Source: Gemmatimonadota bacterium
GTDB lineage: Bacteria > Gemmatimonadota > Gemmatimonadetes > Longimicrobiales > Longimicrobiaceae
Assembly (NCBI GenBank): GCA_019240375.1
Contig: JAFAYN010000564.1
Span: 1-12,041, forward strand
Direction of reading: 5' to 3'
DNA: 12,041 nucleotides
Positions within the stretch are counted from its first letter, which is position 1, and each line of letters starts with the position of its first letter. Made by a program: the position numbers and the translations under genes. The notes under the pieces are model-generated. The model did not search any database. It had not been told where the DNA came from and saw only the letters and a program-made list of their open reading frames with translations. Of the stretch, positions 1 to 8,600 are shown piece after piece.

Positions 1-178
1 AGCGGCGCCGCCTCGCGGTCCTGAGGCGAAGCGAGGGATCGACACAACTGGTATGACTCGTCCGCGACGCGACGAAGCGGAACGTGAGTTCCTGGAAGAA
101 CAGGATCAATCGGGACCGTTCTCGGAGACGGATGTGCCTCCCGTGTATCCCCGCAGGCACGATCAGAGCTGAGGGTCG

Positions 179-198
179 CGCGAGGATGAGCCCTCGCG
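179..198 (+). repeat. Small perfect hairpin, possibly a terminator
   Basis: CGCGAGG (179-185) and CCTCGCG (192-198) form a perfect 7-bp stem closed by a 6-base loop. A G·U pair could add one step outside. The stem is followed on the plus strand by a pyrimidine-rich tract with several T residues (199-213), but there is no clean T run. It could end transcription of a gene lying left of the window, or be part of a larger structured transcript with the hairpin at 227-280. The stem is read directly from sequence; the role is inference. Confidence 0.4.
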
Positions 199-226
199 TT
201 CCATCCTTCTCCCGTGGCCCGTGTAC

Positions 227-280
227 ACGAAAGAAGCGAGGCGCCGCGATGAAGCCAGCGCCTCGCCTCCGTTCTTCCGT
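227..280. repeat. Interrupted long hairpin in the leader region
   Basis: Two arms pair over 18 positions. GCGAGGCGC (236-244) is a perfect complement of GCGCCTCGC (258-266) around a 13-base loop. After a 5-base bulge (267-271), ACGAAAGAA (227-235) pairs with TTCTTCCGT (272-280) with a single A/C mismatch. The 8-base palindrome GTGTACAC (221-228) overlaps the outer edge. This is the strongest structure in the 460-base spacer. It could be a structured RNA, a transcription attenuator for the gene starting at 461, or a REP-like repeat. The sequence alone does not decide between these. Confidence 0.4.
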
Positions 281-421
281 TGCCAGAACCTATCGATCTT
301 CACCGCGTCGGCGACGACGTAGCTAGGCGGCCCAGCACGACAGCTCCATCGGGTTCCCGCGAGCAGCACGGCTGCGGGCGCTGTCGGGCTCTTTCGTCGC
401 CATATCACGGCGGCGGACCTC

Positions 422-427
422 TATAAG
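422..427 (+). promoter_or_regulatory. Possible -10 element (TATAAG)
   Basis: TATAAG matches five of six bases of the bacterial -10 consensus. It stands out in a GC-rich setting and would place a transcript start about 27 bases before the ATG at 461. No recognisable -35 hexamer is found 16-18 bases upstream, so this is only a weak candidate for the promoter of the zinc-ribbon gene. Confidence 0.25.
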
Positions 428-460
428 CACGATCACACGTCCCACTCCTTTCCCCTGTTC

Positions 461-1138
461 ATGGCCCTGATCTCCTGTCCCGACTGTGGTACCGAGGTGT
501 CTTCTCTGGCCGCCGCCTGCCCGCGTTGCGCCCGGCCGATCGCCGCCCTGGCCGATGTGGCACCCGCGCCTCCCGCGCTCGGCCGCGTCGGCATCCCTGC
601 TCGCCATGCTCCGGTCGTTACGGCCACGGGTTCGCCGAGTTGGGCCGCACTCCCGGAGATCGGCCTGCATCCCATGAGCGAGGTGAAGCTGGCTTTGTTG
701 TGTCTGGCTACCCTGGGCCTGTACGAGCCGTACTGGTTCTACCGCAACTGGCGGCTCCGGAAGCAGGTGCGGAAGAGCGACGTGAGCCCTTTCTGGCGCG
801 CGTTCTTCGCCCCCATCTTCGCGTTCTCGCTCTTCGAGGATGTCCCGTCCGAGGCTCGCAACCTGCGGGTGTCCGTGGGATGGAGCGCGGGTGAGATGGG
901 GGTGGCCTTCCTGGTGCTCTCGGCCGCGTGGAGGCTTCCGGACCCCTACTGGCTGGTCACGTTCCTGTCCTTCGTTCCGCTCGTTCTCGTTCAGCGCGTC
1001 ATCAACAAGGCGAACGCGAAAAGCACGAATCCGGGCCCCGTGAACGAGAGCTACTCGGTGTTGAACATCGTCGGAATCGTTCTCGGAGGCATCATTCTCC
1101 TCCTGAGCATCATCGGAACGTTGATCCCCACGGAATGA
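461..1138 (+). CDS. Zinc-ribbon, multi-span membrane protein (DUF4234-like)
   Basis: This 225-residue protein is of unknown function. It opens with a compact zinc ribbon: C6-x2-C9 and C20-x2-C23 in CPDC and CPRC knuckles. A Pro/Ala-rich spacer follows, to about residue 65. The remainder is membrane-embedded, with hydrophobic stretches near 76-94, 111-124, 146-158, 163-180 and 198-222. The segment TLGLYEPYWFYRNW (84-97) is the hallmark seen in DUF4234-like and related small membrane proteins, where a short helix ends in an aromatic YWFYRNW motif. The start at 461 is preferred because the zinc ribbon usually begins right at the N-terminus (MALISCPDCG), although no clear Shine-Dalgarno is visible upstream. 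Its stop overlaps a possible ATG of the next gene (ATGA at 1135-1138), suggesting co-transcription. Codons contain more T-ending triplets than the downstream kinase. The ribbon-plus-membrane architecture is clear; the family name is tentative. Confidence 0.75.
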   Translation: MALISCPDCGTEVSSLAAACPRCARPIAALADVAPAPPALGRVGIPARHAPVVTATGSPSWAALPEIGLHPMSEVKLALLCLATLGLYEPYWFYRNWRLRKQVRKSDVSPFWRAFFAPIFAFSLFEDVPSEARNLRVSVGWSAGEMGVAFLVLSAAWRLPDPYWLVTFLSFVPLVLVQRVINKANAKSTNPGPVNESYSVLNIVGIVLGGIILLLSIIGTLIPTE

Positions 1139-1179
1139 CGGGGAGCCCGTCGCACCACACCTGCTCCCAGAGAGCCCGT

Positions 1180-1644
1180 ATGCACCCCTACCGACCGCGC
1201 CCCATCCGGTATGACGGCGTCCATCCGCACGCCGGCTGGCGCCTGAAGCAGTACGAGATCACCTGCGACCCGACGCCGCTGAACCGCGACACGTTCGCAT
1301 CCGGGATCGAGCTGGCCCTGGCCACGCTCCCCGCGCCGGCCGTCACCCCGGAGCGCCCCGGCCTCGGCTTCCTGGTGGCGCACCAGGGGCGGAACGCGGA
1401 CTACATCGTCCTGGGGTGGTGGGACCGGGAGAACGAGCTGCCGGTGCGGATCTTCGTTCGTGAAGAGGGAGCGGGATGGCGGCCTGCCCGGGGGAGCGAG
1501 TCCTTCTGCGTGTGGGACCTGCAGGTGCTCTGGTTCGAGCGGGAGGCGTACGTGTCCACCGTGCTCGCGGAGGAGCACCCGGAGCCGATCGAAGCGTACC
1601 TGCACCTCTCCGTGGCCGGACCGGTTCCGGCCGGAGCCGCCTGA
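1180..1644 (+). CDS. Conserved-looking hypothetical protein, 154 aa
   Basis: I do not recognise the family. The 154-residue product has no signal peptide or membrane span and looks like a small globular cytoplasmic protein. It begins with a tract reading as strand and turn (GGWRLKQYEI-like, residues 19-27). Residues 63-88 form a core with GFLVAHQGRNADY followed by two adjacent Trp and the acidic DREN. A second aromatic core lies at 109-125 (FCVWDLQVLWFEREAYV). The ATG at 1180 is chosen because AGAGAG (1169-1174) lies five bases upstream and the protein opens sensibly (MHPYRPRPIRYDG). An in-frame ATG at 1135 overlaps the stop of the zinc-ribbon gene and would add 15 unremarkable residues; translational coupling from it is possible. 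The gene precedes the kinase by 61 bases on the same strand, so all three may be one unit. It is probably real; the function is unknown. Confidence 0.7.
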   Translation: MHPYRPRPIRYDGVHPHAGWRLKQYEITCDPTPLNRDTFASGIELALATLPAPAVTPERPGLGFLVAHQGRNADYIVLGWWDRENELPVRIFVREEGAGWRPARGSESFCVWDLQVLWFEREAYVSTVLAEEHPEPIEAYLHLSVAGPVPAGAA

Positions 1645-1692
1645 AGGTCTGCGCGGCGGCGCTGCACGGCCCATCGCGACGGACTGCACCCC

Positions 1693-1697
1693 GGAGG
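1693..1697 (+). promoter_or_regulatory. Ribosome binding site that fixes the kinase start
   Basis: A perfect GGAGG core lies eight bases upstream of the GTG at 1706. The same frame is open back to 1460, so an ATG-only rule would choose a start inside the previous gene. This site argues for the GTG. Confidence 0.7.
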
Positions 1698-1705
1698 CGA
1701 CCGAC

Positions 1706-2626
1706 GTGCGGATCCCGGAACGCCTCGCCGAGCGCGTGCGCGCCGCCTACGGGGCGGACGGCGCGGAGTGGGTGCGTACGCTCCCGGCGCGGGTGGCGGA
1801 GTACGCCGGGCGCTGGTCGCTGACACTCGGGCCCGCGCCCCTCCCCGGCGCCACCCTCAGCTATCTCCTCCCTGCCACCGGCGCGGACGGAGCCCCCCTG
1901 GTGCTCAAGCTCTCCCCTCCGACGCCCTGGGCCGCGCACGAGGCCGTGGCGCTCGGCCACTGGGGCGGCGCGGGCGCGGTGCGCCTGGAAGCGGCGGACC
2001 CGGCCGGCGGAGCGCTGCTCATGGAGCGCGCCGTACCGGGGACGCCGCTCGATCGGCTCTGCAGGCGGAGCGACGAGGAGGCCACCCGGATCGCGGCCGC
2101 GGTGATCCGGCAGCTCCAGCAGGCTCCGCCCACCGGCCCGGCGGACACCCTGCCCCCCATCACCGACTGGACCGCGCGGCTCGGCGCGCTGCCGGCTGCG
2201 GGCGCGCCGCTCGCCCTGCGCACGGCCGTCCGCGAGGCCGACGCCATAGCTGCCGACCTCCTTGCCGGCGATGGGGCGTGGACGGTGCTGCACGGCGACC
2301 TGCACCAGGGGAACGTCGTCGCCGCGGAGAGGGCGCCGTGGCTGGCGGTGGATCCCAAGGGGGTGCTCGGCCCCCCCGAAGCGGAGGCCGCCGCCCTCCT
2401 CCGGAACCCGCGCTCCTGGCTCCTCGCCCGCGCCGACCGGGACGCCCTCACCGAGCGGCGCATCCGCCAGCTCGCCGACGAGACGGGGTTCGATGCCGTC
2501 CGCCTCCGGGACTGGGGGTACGTGCTGGCGGTGGTGGCGGCCTGCTGGGCGCTGGAGGATGGGGAAGACGAGGACGTGCCCCGCTGGCTGGCGTGCGCCG
2601 ACGGCATCCGCGCCGCACGCGCCTAA
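1706..2626 (+). CDS. Aminoglycoside/hydroxyurea phosphotransferase family kinase (APH(6)-like)
   Basis: This 306-residue protein belongs to the APH(6)/hydroxyurea-phosphotransferase family, cytoplasmic kinases with an APH fold that transfer the ATP gamma-phosphate to a small-molecule hydroxyl. Visible motifs come in the expected order: a nucleotide-binding lysine in LVLKLS (K68), a likely partner acid in AAHEAVAL (E79), the catalytic loop HGDLHQGN (196-203, catalytic base D198, metal ligand N203), and the second metal-binding Asp in LAVDPKG (D216). The following GPPEAEAAALLRNP (222-235) is typical of streptomycin 6-kinase relatives. Length is normal for the family. Translation is taken from GTG 1706, behind a GGAGG site. 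Chromosomal members often have unknown natural substrates, so streptomycin resistance should not be assumed. It lies 61 bases after the hypothetical gene and converges with the giant toxin gene. The family is well supported; the substrate is unknown. Confidence 0.87.
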   Translation: MRIPERLAERVRAAYGADGAEWVRTLPARVAEYAGRWSLTLGPAPLPGATLSYLLPATGADGAPLVLKLSPPTPWAAHEAVALGHWGGAGAVRLEAADPAGGALLMERAVPGTPLDRLCRRSDEEATRIAAAVIRQLQQAPPTGPADTLPPITDWTARLGALPAAGAPLALRTAVREADAIAADLLAGDGAWTVLHGDLHQGNVVAAERAPWLAVDPKGVLGPPEAEAAALLRNPRSWLLARADRDALTERRIRQLADETGFDAVRLRDWGYVLAVVAACWALEDGEDEDVPRWLACADGIRAARA

Positions 2627-2636
2627 CCGGGTCCGC

Positions 2637-2671
2637 CGCCGCCCCCGCCGGGACTTCCGGCGGGGGCGGCG
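2637..2671. terminator. Bidirectional hairpin terminator between convergent genes
   Basis: Positions 2637-2651 and 2657-2671 pair perfectly over 15 bp, almost all G/C, around a 5-base loop GACTT. The hairpin begins 10 bases after the kinase stop (2626) and ends 18 bases past the stop of the minus-strand toxin gene (2690). That is the right position to terminate both. Neither side has a U-rich tail, so it is not a classical intrinsic terminator. Strong GC hairpins without T runs are nevertheless common in high-GC bacteria. Confidence 0.7.
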
Positions 2672-2689
2672 TTGCGTGGGAGGCCCGGG

Positions 2690-5600
2690 TCAGCGGCAGG
2701 CGCAGTGGGGCGCCCCGCCCACCCGGTACCCGAAGAGGAGGAAGGCCCGCTCCACCTCGGCCGCGTGGGGCGGGAAGCGGAACCACCCCACCTCGGAGAT
2801 CCCCTGCTCGTCGAGCGGCCCCAGCGGGATCTCCAGCACCCCGTGGTACAGGTGCGGCCACTCGGAGCTGGCCACGCACGTCACGGTGTGGCGCTCGCAC
2901 TCGGCGTCGTGGTGCCCTCGCCCGCGCCACTCGAAGAAGTCCACCTCCAGGCTCCGGCTCGGCGTCGCGCCCCGCGCCTCCAGGAACAGCTCCAGCCGGT
3001 GGACGCGCAGGGGGCCCCGCGACCCCGGGAGGAAGGGGAACATGCTCCGCCCCAGCCGCACGCGGAGCTCGCCCGGGGGGTCGCCGGGGCGGGCGAGGAA
3101 GCCCTGCCACGCGTCGGGCATCTCGTTCCGGACGTTGAACAGGCGCACCCCGCTGTCGGGGAGGTGCCGCTGCGCCGCCCGGTTCGCCGCGCGGCGGAGG
3201 ACGTCGCCCCCCTCGCGGGCCGTGTAGTTCAGGTGCAGCACGAAGTCGCTCAGCGTTTCCGCCGGCCACAGGTTGTTCTCGGGCGGGAGCTCGATCCGCC
3301 AGCGGCTCACCGCGCCCGCGAACTCGAAGGGGAGGTAGCGCTCGTCGCGGAAGCTCAGCTCGAACAGCCCCGAGTCGTTCTGCCCGCTGGAGGTGGCGAT
3401 CGCCTCGGTCGCGGCGTACGACTTCACGATCCTCGGGTCGTCCGGGAGCGGCAGGTACCCGTCCGCGGGGCGGCACTCGTCGCAGCACGGCACCGGCGGC
3501 TCCACCAGGCGCGGGTCGCGGCGCGTGGTGCTGCTCAGGAGCGTCAGGCGGCAGTGTACCCCCGTATACGGGCCGACCACGGCGGGGATGGTGACGCTCG
3601 CGTTGCGGATCCGCCGCATGTAGTGCCCCGGGTAGTCCAGGTCGAACATCCACTCGGGGACCTCGATCTCGCAGCGGCCGGTGGTCTGCAGGCGGAGGAA
3701 GGCCTCCGGGAAGTGGAGCCGCAGCGACAGGTGCTTGGTCAGCTCGTACTCGCGGCAGTTCTCGTTGTAGTACGCCTTCTCCATCCCGCGCACCGCCACC
3801 AGCAGCCGGTCGCCCGCCAGCAGCGCCTCGTGCAGGCCGTCCCAGCCGTCGGTGGGGAGGAACGACTGCGTCGCGTAGCCGCGCTCGTAGTTGAAGGCGC
3901 GCTGCGCCTGCCGCGCCGTCTCCACCGCCAGCTCGTACATCTGGCGGTGCAGGGCGGCGGTCTCCTGCTGCAGGTACAGGTACAGCTCGTGGCTGGTGAA
4001 CTTGTCGCGCAGGAAGTCCAGGACCTCGGTGGCGTTCTCGATCTGCGTCCGGTGGTTGTCGAGCTCGCGGCGCGCGATGTCGCGCCTGCGCTCGGCGGCC
4101 AGGATCTGCCGCTCGATCTGCTCGATCTCGATCCCGATCACCTCCACCTGGTGGCGCCACTCCGCCTCGCGCCGGTCCCACCCCCCTTCGGTCGCGCTCA
4201 GCGAGGCGCCGGTGCTGGCGATTTCGGCCAGCGCGTTCAGGATGCGGGCGGCCGTCACGAACGCCGCCGCCAGCTTGTTGCCGACGGGGAGCTGGTTGAA
4301 CTCCAGCGGCGTCCCCGCGATCCCCGCGACCCCCATGAACATATCCGGGATCATCCCGATCCCCTGCGCGATCCCCTCGGAGATGGTCCCCGCCGTGCGC
4401 GACGCCATCGACACGCCCGTGAGCGCCTCGTACCCCAGCTCGCCGGCGTTCAGCCCGTTGGCGAGGAGCGTCCGGTAGTAGCGCTGGCGCGTCTGGGCGC
4501 CCTCCCTGGCCTTCTGGAGCGCCTGCACCTGCCAGTCGGCCTCGCGCCACTGGTTCTGGCGCACTTCCAGCGCCAGCTCCAGGAGCTGCCGCTCGTGCAT
4601 GGCCCGCATGGAGGCCAGGTACTCCGCGTCGCCCTTCTCGTACGCGGCCAGGAGCGCCGCGCCGAAGCCCCGCACCTCCGCCGCGAACTCGGCCGCCTTC
4701 TGGACCAGGAAGAGGAAGCGGTACGGCTTGCAGCACGAGACGCACCCGTCGCCCTCGTCCGCGCAGGGCTCCATCGTGTGCCTCCACCCGTCGCGGAAGG
4801 GCGAGTCGCCGAAGAACGGCATGTCGATCCCGGGCGTCCCGCTCCGGAGCCGCCGCCCGTTCAGGCAGTGGTGCACCAGCGAGAGCCGGTCCTGCGCGCG
4901 GTCGTACAGGGAAAGGAGCCGCGGATTCAGCGACGGGGGGCGCGCGACGAACGTGGCCACCGTCTGCGGGGGATCGTCGTCCCGGGCGAGGAGGGTGAGC
5001 GGACGCGGGCCCAGGATCCGGCGCATGGTGTCGAACACCACCGTGGCCTGACCGAACGCCTCGGGGGTGTTGCGGCACATCAGCGCGTCGCCCCACTGGA
5101 GGAGCGTCTCCAGGTACTCCAGCGTGACCGCCCTCCGGCGCGCGACCTCGTCGCCGACCGGGGCGCTGGGGCAGCACGGGAGGTCGGGCCGGCGCCGCCC
5201 GCCTCCCACGGGCGGGAGCCGGACGAGGACCTCGCCCTCGCCGACCGGGACCCCCGTGGCCGGGGTCGGGGTCCGCCCGGAGGCGTCGGTCGCGGGGACG
5301 TTCGTCAGGGGGAGGTGGTTCGTGGGGACGCCGGTCCCCGGCGGCTCCGAGGGGCGGCGTGGTGGGCACTGCGCCCAGGTGGAGTTCCCCCGGACCGGGT
5401 CGTGGACCACCTCGTACCACTTCAGCGCCGCCTCGAAGCGGCAGTGGGCGCGGAGGTTCCCCGCGACGGTGGTTGCCTCGCTGAACACGGTGAGCGGGAG
5501 GAGGGGCGCGCCGGGCTCGAAGTACGCGAAGTACGGGTACGAGCCGAGGCCGCCGGGGAAGGGGGTCGCGGGCGCGGGCGGCGGGACCACCAGCGGCAGG

Positions 5601-8600
5601 ACCACCGCGCCGTCGGTCGCCATGTCGTAGCGGAAGCCGGGCGCGGTGGGATCGGTGTACCCCGGCGGCGTCATGCCGGCGCTCACCGCGAAGCGGAGCG
5701 AATCCCCCGTCCGCCCCATGAAGTCGAGCTGCGGGCGGGGGCCCGCCGGAGCGACGTGCAGCGCCTCGTCCGAGCGGCGCCGCTGCTTGAACTCGCCGTT
5801 GTGGAAGCGGCTCCAGAAGAGGTGCACCGCGGGCCGGGACTCCCATGCCAGGAGCGCGGGGAGCCGCGCCGGGTCGTGCCAGGCGGAGGCGTCGCCCTCC
5901 TGGGCGATCCCCTGGTCGGCGTCCTGGACCTCGTCGGCGGCGGAGAAGTAGCGCGCGTCCGCCAGCCAGAAGTAGTACTCGTCCACCACGGGCGGGTGAA
6001 CGCGCCCGCACTCCACGCAGCACGAGCCCGCGACGTGCGCCTCGCGTGGCTCGAACCCCGCCGAGCCCGGGGGGACGCCCGCCGCCGCCACCCGCACGAA
6101 GCGGATCCCCAGCCGGATCGCGGCCTGGATCCAGAGCGGGAGGCGCTCCAGCGGGACCGGCATGGGCGCCGCGACCACGGCCGCCTGCCCGGCCGGGTTC
6201 ACGACCTCCTGGCGATCCTGCGCGGGAGCGTTCCGGGCGGACGACTTCCGCGCGCGGCTGCGCTCCCGGACCGGGCGCTCGGAGCCGCCCACGGGGGCCC
6301 GGACCGGACCGGCGGGGTCGTTCCCCGGGTCGTGGGTGGGGCGGTCGGGGTTGTTTCCCCCGCCGGGGGTGGGGTAGCGGTCGAAGCGGCGGGAGAGCGG
6401 CGCCAGCCAGGAGGGACGCGCGTCCCTTTCCGGCGTCCCCATCAGGTCCAGCCCCTCGGGCTCCGGTCCCGGCGGGAGGAGGCGCATCCCCGCCGGCTCC
6501 CTCGCCTGCAGCAGGGTGAGGCCGGGGTGCGGGGGGGGGCGCTTCCCCGGCCAGTACTCCATCCCGCCGGGGACCGGAACCGTCAGCGCCGCGCGGCGCA
6601 GCTCGGACTCCAGGAACCGGAACGCCTCGCTCCGGCGCGCCTTCTCCAGCTCGTCCCAGGCGATCCAGTTCTCGCGGTACACCTGGCGCCGCCGGCACGC
6701 CTCCCACACCCGGAACGAGGAGAACAGCCGGTCCCAGAGGAGCGCGAAGGCCGGCGTCACGGCGAAGCCCGGCTCCAGCCCCAGGCGGGCGCGCTGCACG
6801 AACTTCTGCACCGCGCCCACCGCCTCCTCGATCCGGCTCGCCCGCTGGCACGTCCCCACCTCCACGTCCTGGAGGAGGAGGTCGGTCAGGTCGCGCGGGG
6901 TGGCGGCGTGGCCGCCCCAGGGGAGGACGACGCGGTTCATCCCGCACAGGTACGCCGTCAGCGCCGCGCGCGCCCGCTCGCGCAGCCGGTCGTCGAGCCG
7001 GGCGAGGTCCTCGTAGCGGCGCGGGGGCCCGTTCTCGAACAGGCCGTCCTGCACGAACCGGGTCAGGTTCCGGTTCCCCGACTCCGGGGGCGCGCCGCCG
7101 GGCTGGTTCGGGTCGTCGGCGGCCCAGAGGTACGGCCGGGCGTCGCCGATCCACCGGGGGAAGAAGTGCCGGGTCATCCGCCGGATCCACTTCTCCCCCT
7201 GCCACACGCGCACGGCCCAGCGCTCGTCCTCCAGGTCCGGCGTGGTCAGGGTGTACGGGGCGGGGGTGGCGAAGTAGGTCAGCACCAGCGGCGCGTGCCG
7301 GACGTCCACCCCCAGGTGCCGGACGAGCTGCGGCGGATCGTCCGGCTGCCGCTCGGAGGCCTCGTAGAAGAGGAGCCACGCCGGCCGCTCGCGCGAGCAC
7401 CGGGCCTCGGCGCGCATCAGGGTGTAGTCCCAGACGCGCTCCCACCAGTCGAAGAGCGCCGCCTGGCGCTTCCGGCTGGGCTGCTGGCGCCCGTCCAGCG
7501 CCGCCTCGGGCGGACGGTACGGGTCGGTGACCGGGACGAGGTCGAAGTCGAGGTACGCGTGGTGGACCCCGAACGACGCGGGGCCGGTCCGGGGGTACGA
7601 GGTCCCCAGGAACTGCGCCGGGTGGGCCAGCAGGTACCCCGGCTCCGACTGGCGGTCCCCCGGGATGGGCCGGGCGGAGAGGCCGAACCGGCGGGCGAAG
7701 AGCACCGCCTTGAAGGCCCGGGTGTACGTCCGGCGCATGTCGCGCAGGGTGCTGGTGTAGTGCAGCTTCAGGTAGTCCGCGGCGGCGCCGGCCACCCGGA
7801 TCCCCTTCCCCAGCGTTTCCGACTTCCGGTCCCGGAACAGCTTGTCGAGGGGGACGACGGCCAGCTCCCCGCCGGTGTCCGGTCCCGTGTACTTGATCTG
7901 GAAGCCGCAGTGCCGGGGGCAGACCTCCTCCGGGCGGGCGAAGGCCGGCTCCCGCTGCTCCAGCTCCACCACGATGTCGTACGCGCCACGCTTCATCGCC
8001 AGCTCGCCCGAGACGGCGTCCGGGGCGTCTTCCCCCTCCCAGCCGCGGTTCAGGAGGATCCAGCTCTTCTGCCCCCGCTTCAGCGTCAGCCGCCACCGCT
8101 GGTGCTCCGCCGCTTCCAGGTCGGGGGCCTCCGCGCCGGGGGTGGGGCCGCCCGCGCGGAAGCGGTACCGGCCGGGCTCCTCCACCATCAACACCCCGGT
8201 CCAGCGGACCCGGAACGGCTGCGCCCCACCGAGCGGTTCGCCGTTCACGTCGCGCAGCGCCATCCCGTTGCGGACCACCACCAGCCGCTGCTGCTCGGGG
8301 GTGAGCGCCAGGTCCAGCGACGGGAGGACGAGCGGCACGGGGGTGTTCCACCGGCTGCGCTCCTCGCCGAACGCGGTCAGCGAGCCGCTCAGCTCCCGCC
8401 ACACCGGGGCCCCCTTGACGCTGAACTCGGCCAGGAGCCCGGTTCCCGTGAGCCCCAGGAGGGCGGCGAAGGCGCCGCCGTGCGGCCGCGGCCCCCACGT
8501 CACCGCCGGGGGCTCCCCGGAGTCGTCCTCCCACGGCGTCTTGCCGAAGTTCTCGTCGGCGTACAGCTCGCGCAGCACCTTCCACGCGACCGCCTCGCCC

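Larger units (their letters stand above)
1..460. other. Intergenic region without a supported gene
   Basis: I see no coding sequence I can support in this stretch. The short open frames here (for example plus 84-326 and minus 163-408) give Arg/Ser-rich or featureless peptides. In the plus 84-326 frame the third codon positions lack the strong G/C preference of the neighbouring genes. What the region does hold is secondary structure: inverted repeats at 11-36, 179-198 and 227-280, the last two described separately. The 9-base word GAAGCGAGG occurs twice (28-36 and 233-241), which resembles the repeated CTTCGCTTC-type intergenic words of some high-GC genomes. The region looks less GC-rich than the rest of the window, as expected for a spacer carrying regulatory or RNA signals. 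Confidence 0.6.

Noticed and set aside
11..36. Inverted repeat CCTCGC / GCGAGG at the left edge
   Set aside because: It has only six pairs with a 14-base loop and a competing 5-bp pairing, too weak in GC-rich DNA to call a terminator on its own.
84..326. An 80-residue plus-strand frame starting with GTG
   Set aside because: It is Arg/Ser-rich, lacks the G/C third-position bias of real genes here and has no convincing ribosome site.
163..408. An 81-residue minus-strand frame in the left spacer
   Set aside because: There is no recognisable motif, and the frame contains the inverted repeats that better explain the region.
1343..2305. A 320-residue minus-strand frame opposite the hypothetical and kinase genes
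   Set aside because: It has no recognisable motif, a composition typical of an antisense shadow, and lies opposite the kinase with its intact catalytic motifs.
1768..3138. A 456-residue plus-strand frame across the kinase and the toxin 3' end
   Set aside because: It is low-complexity Arg/Gly/Pro/Ala sequence, runs through the hairpin between the genes and conflicts with two well-supported genes.
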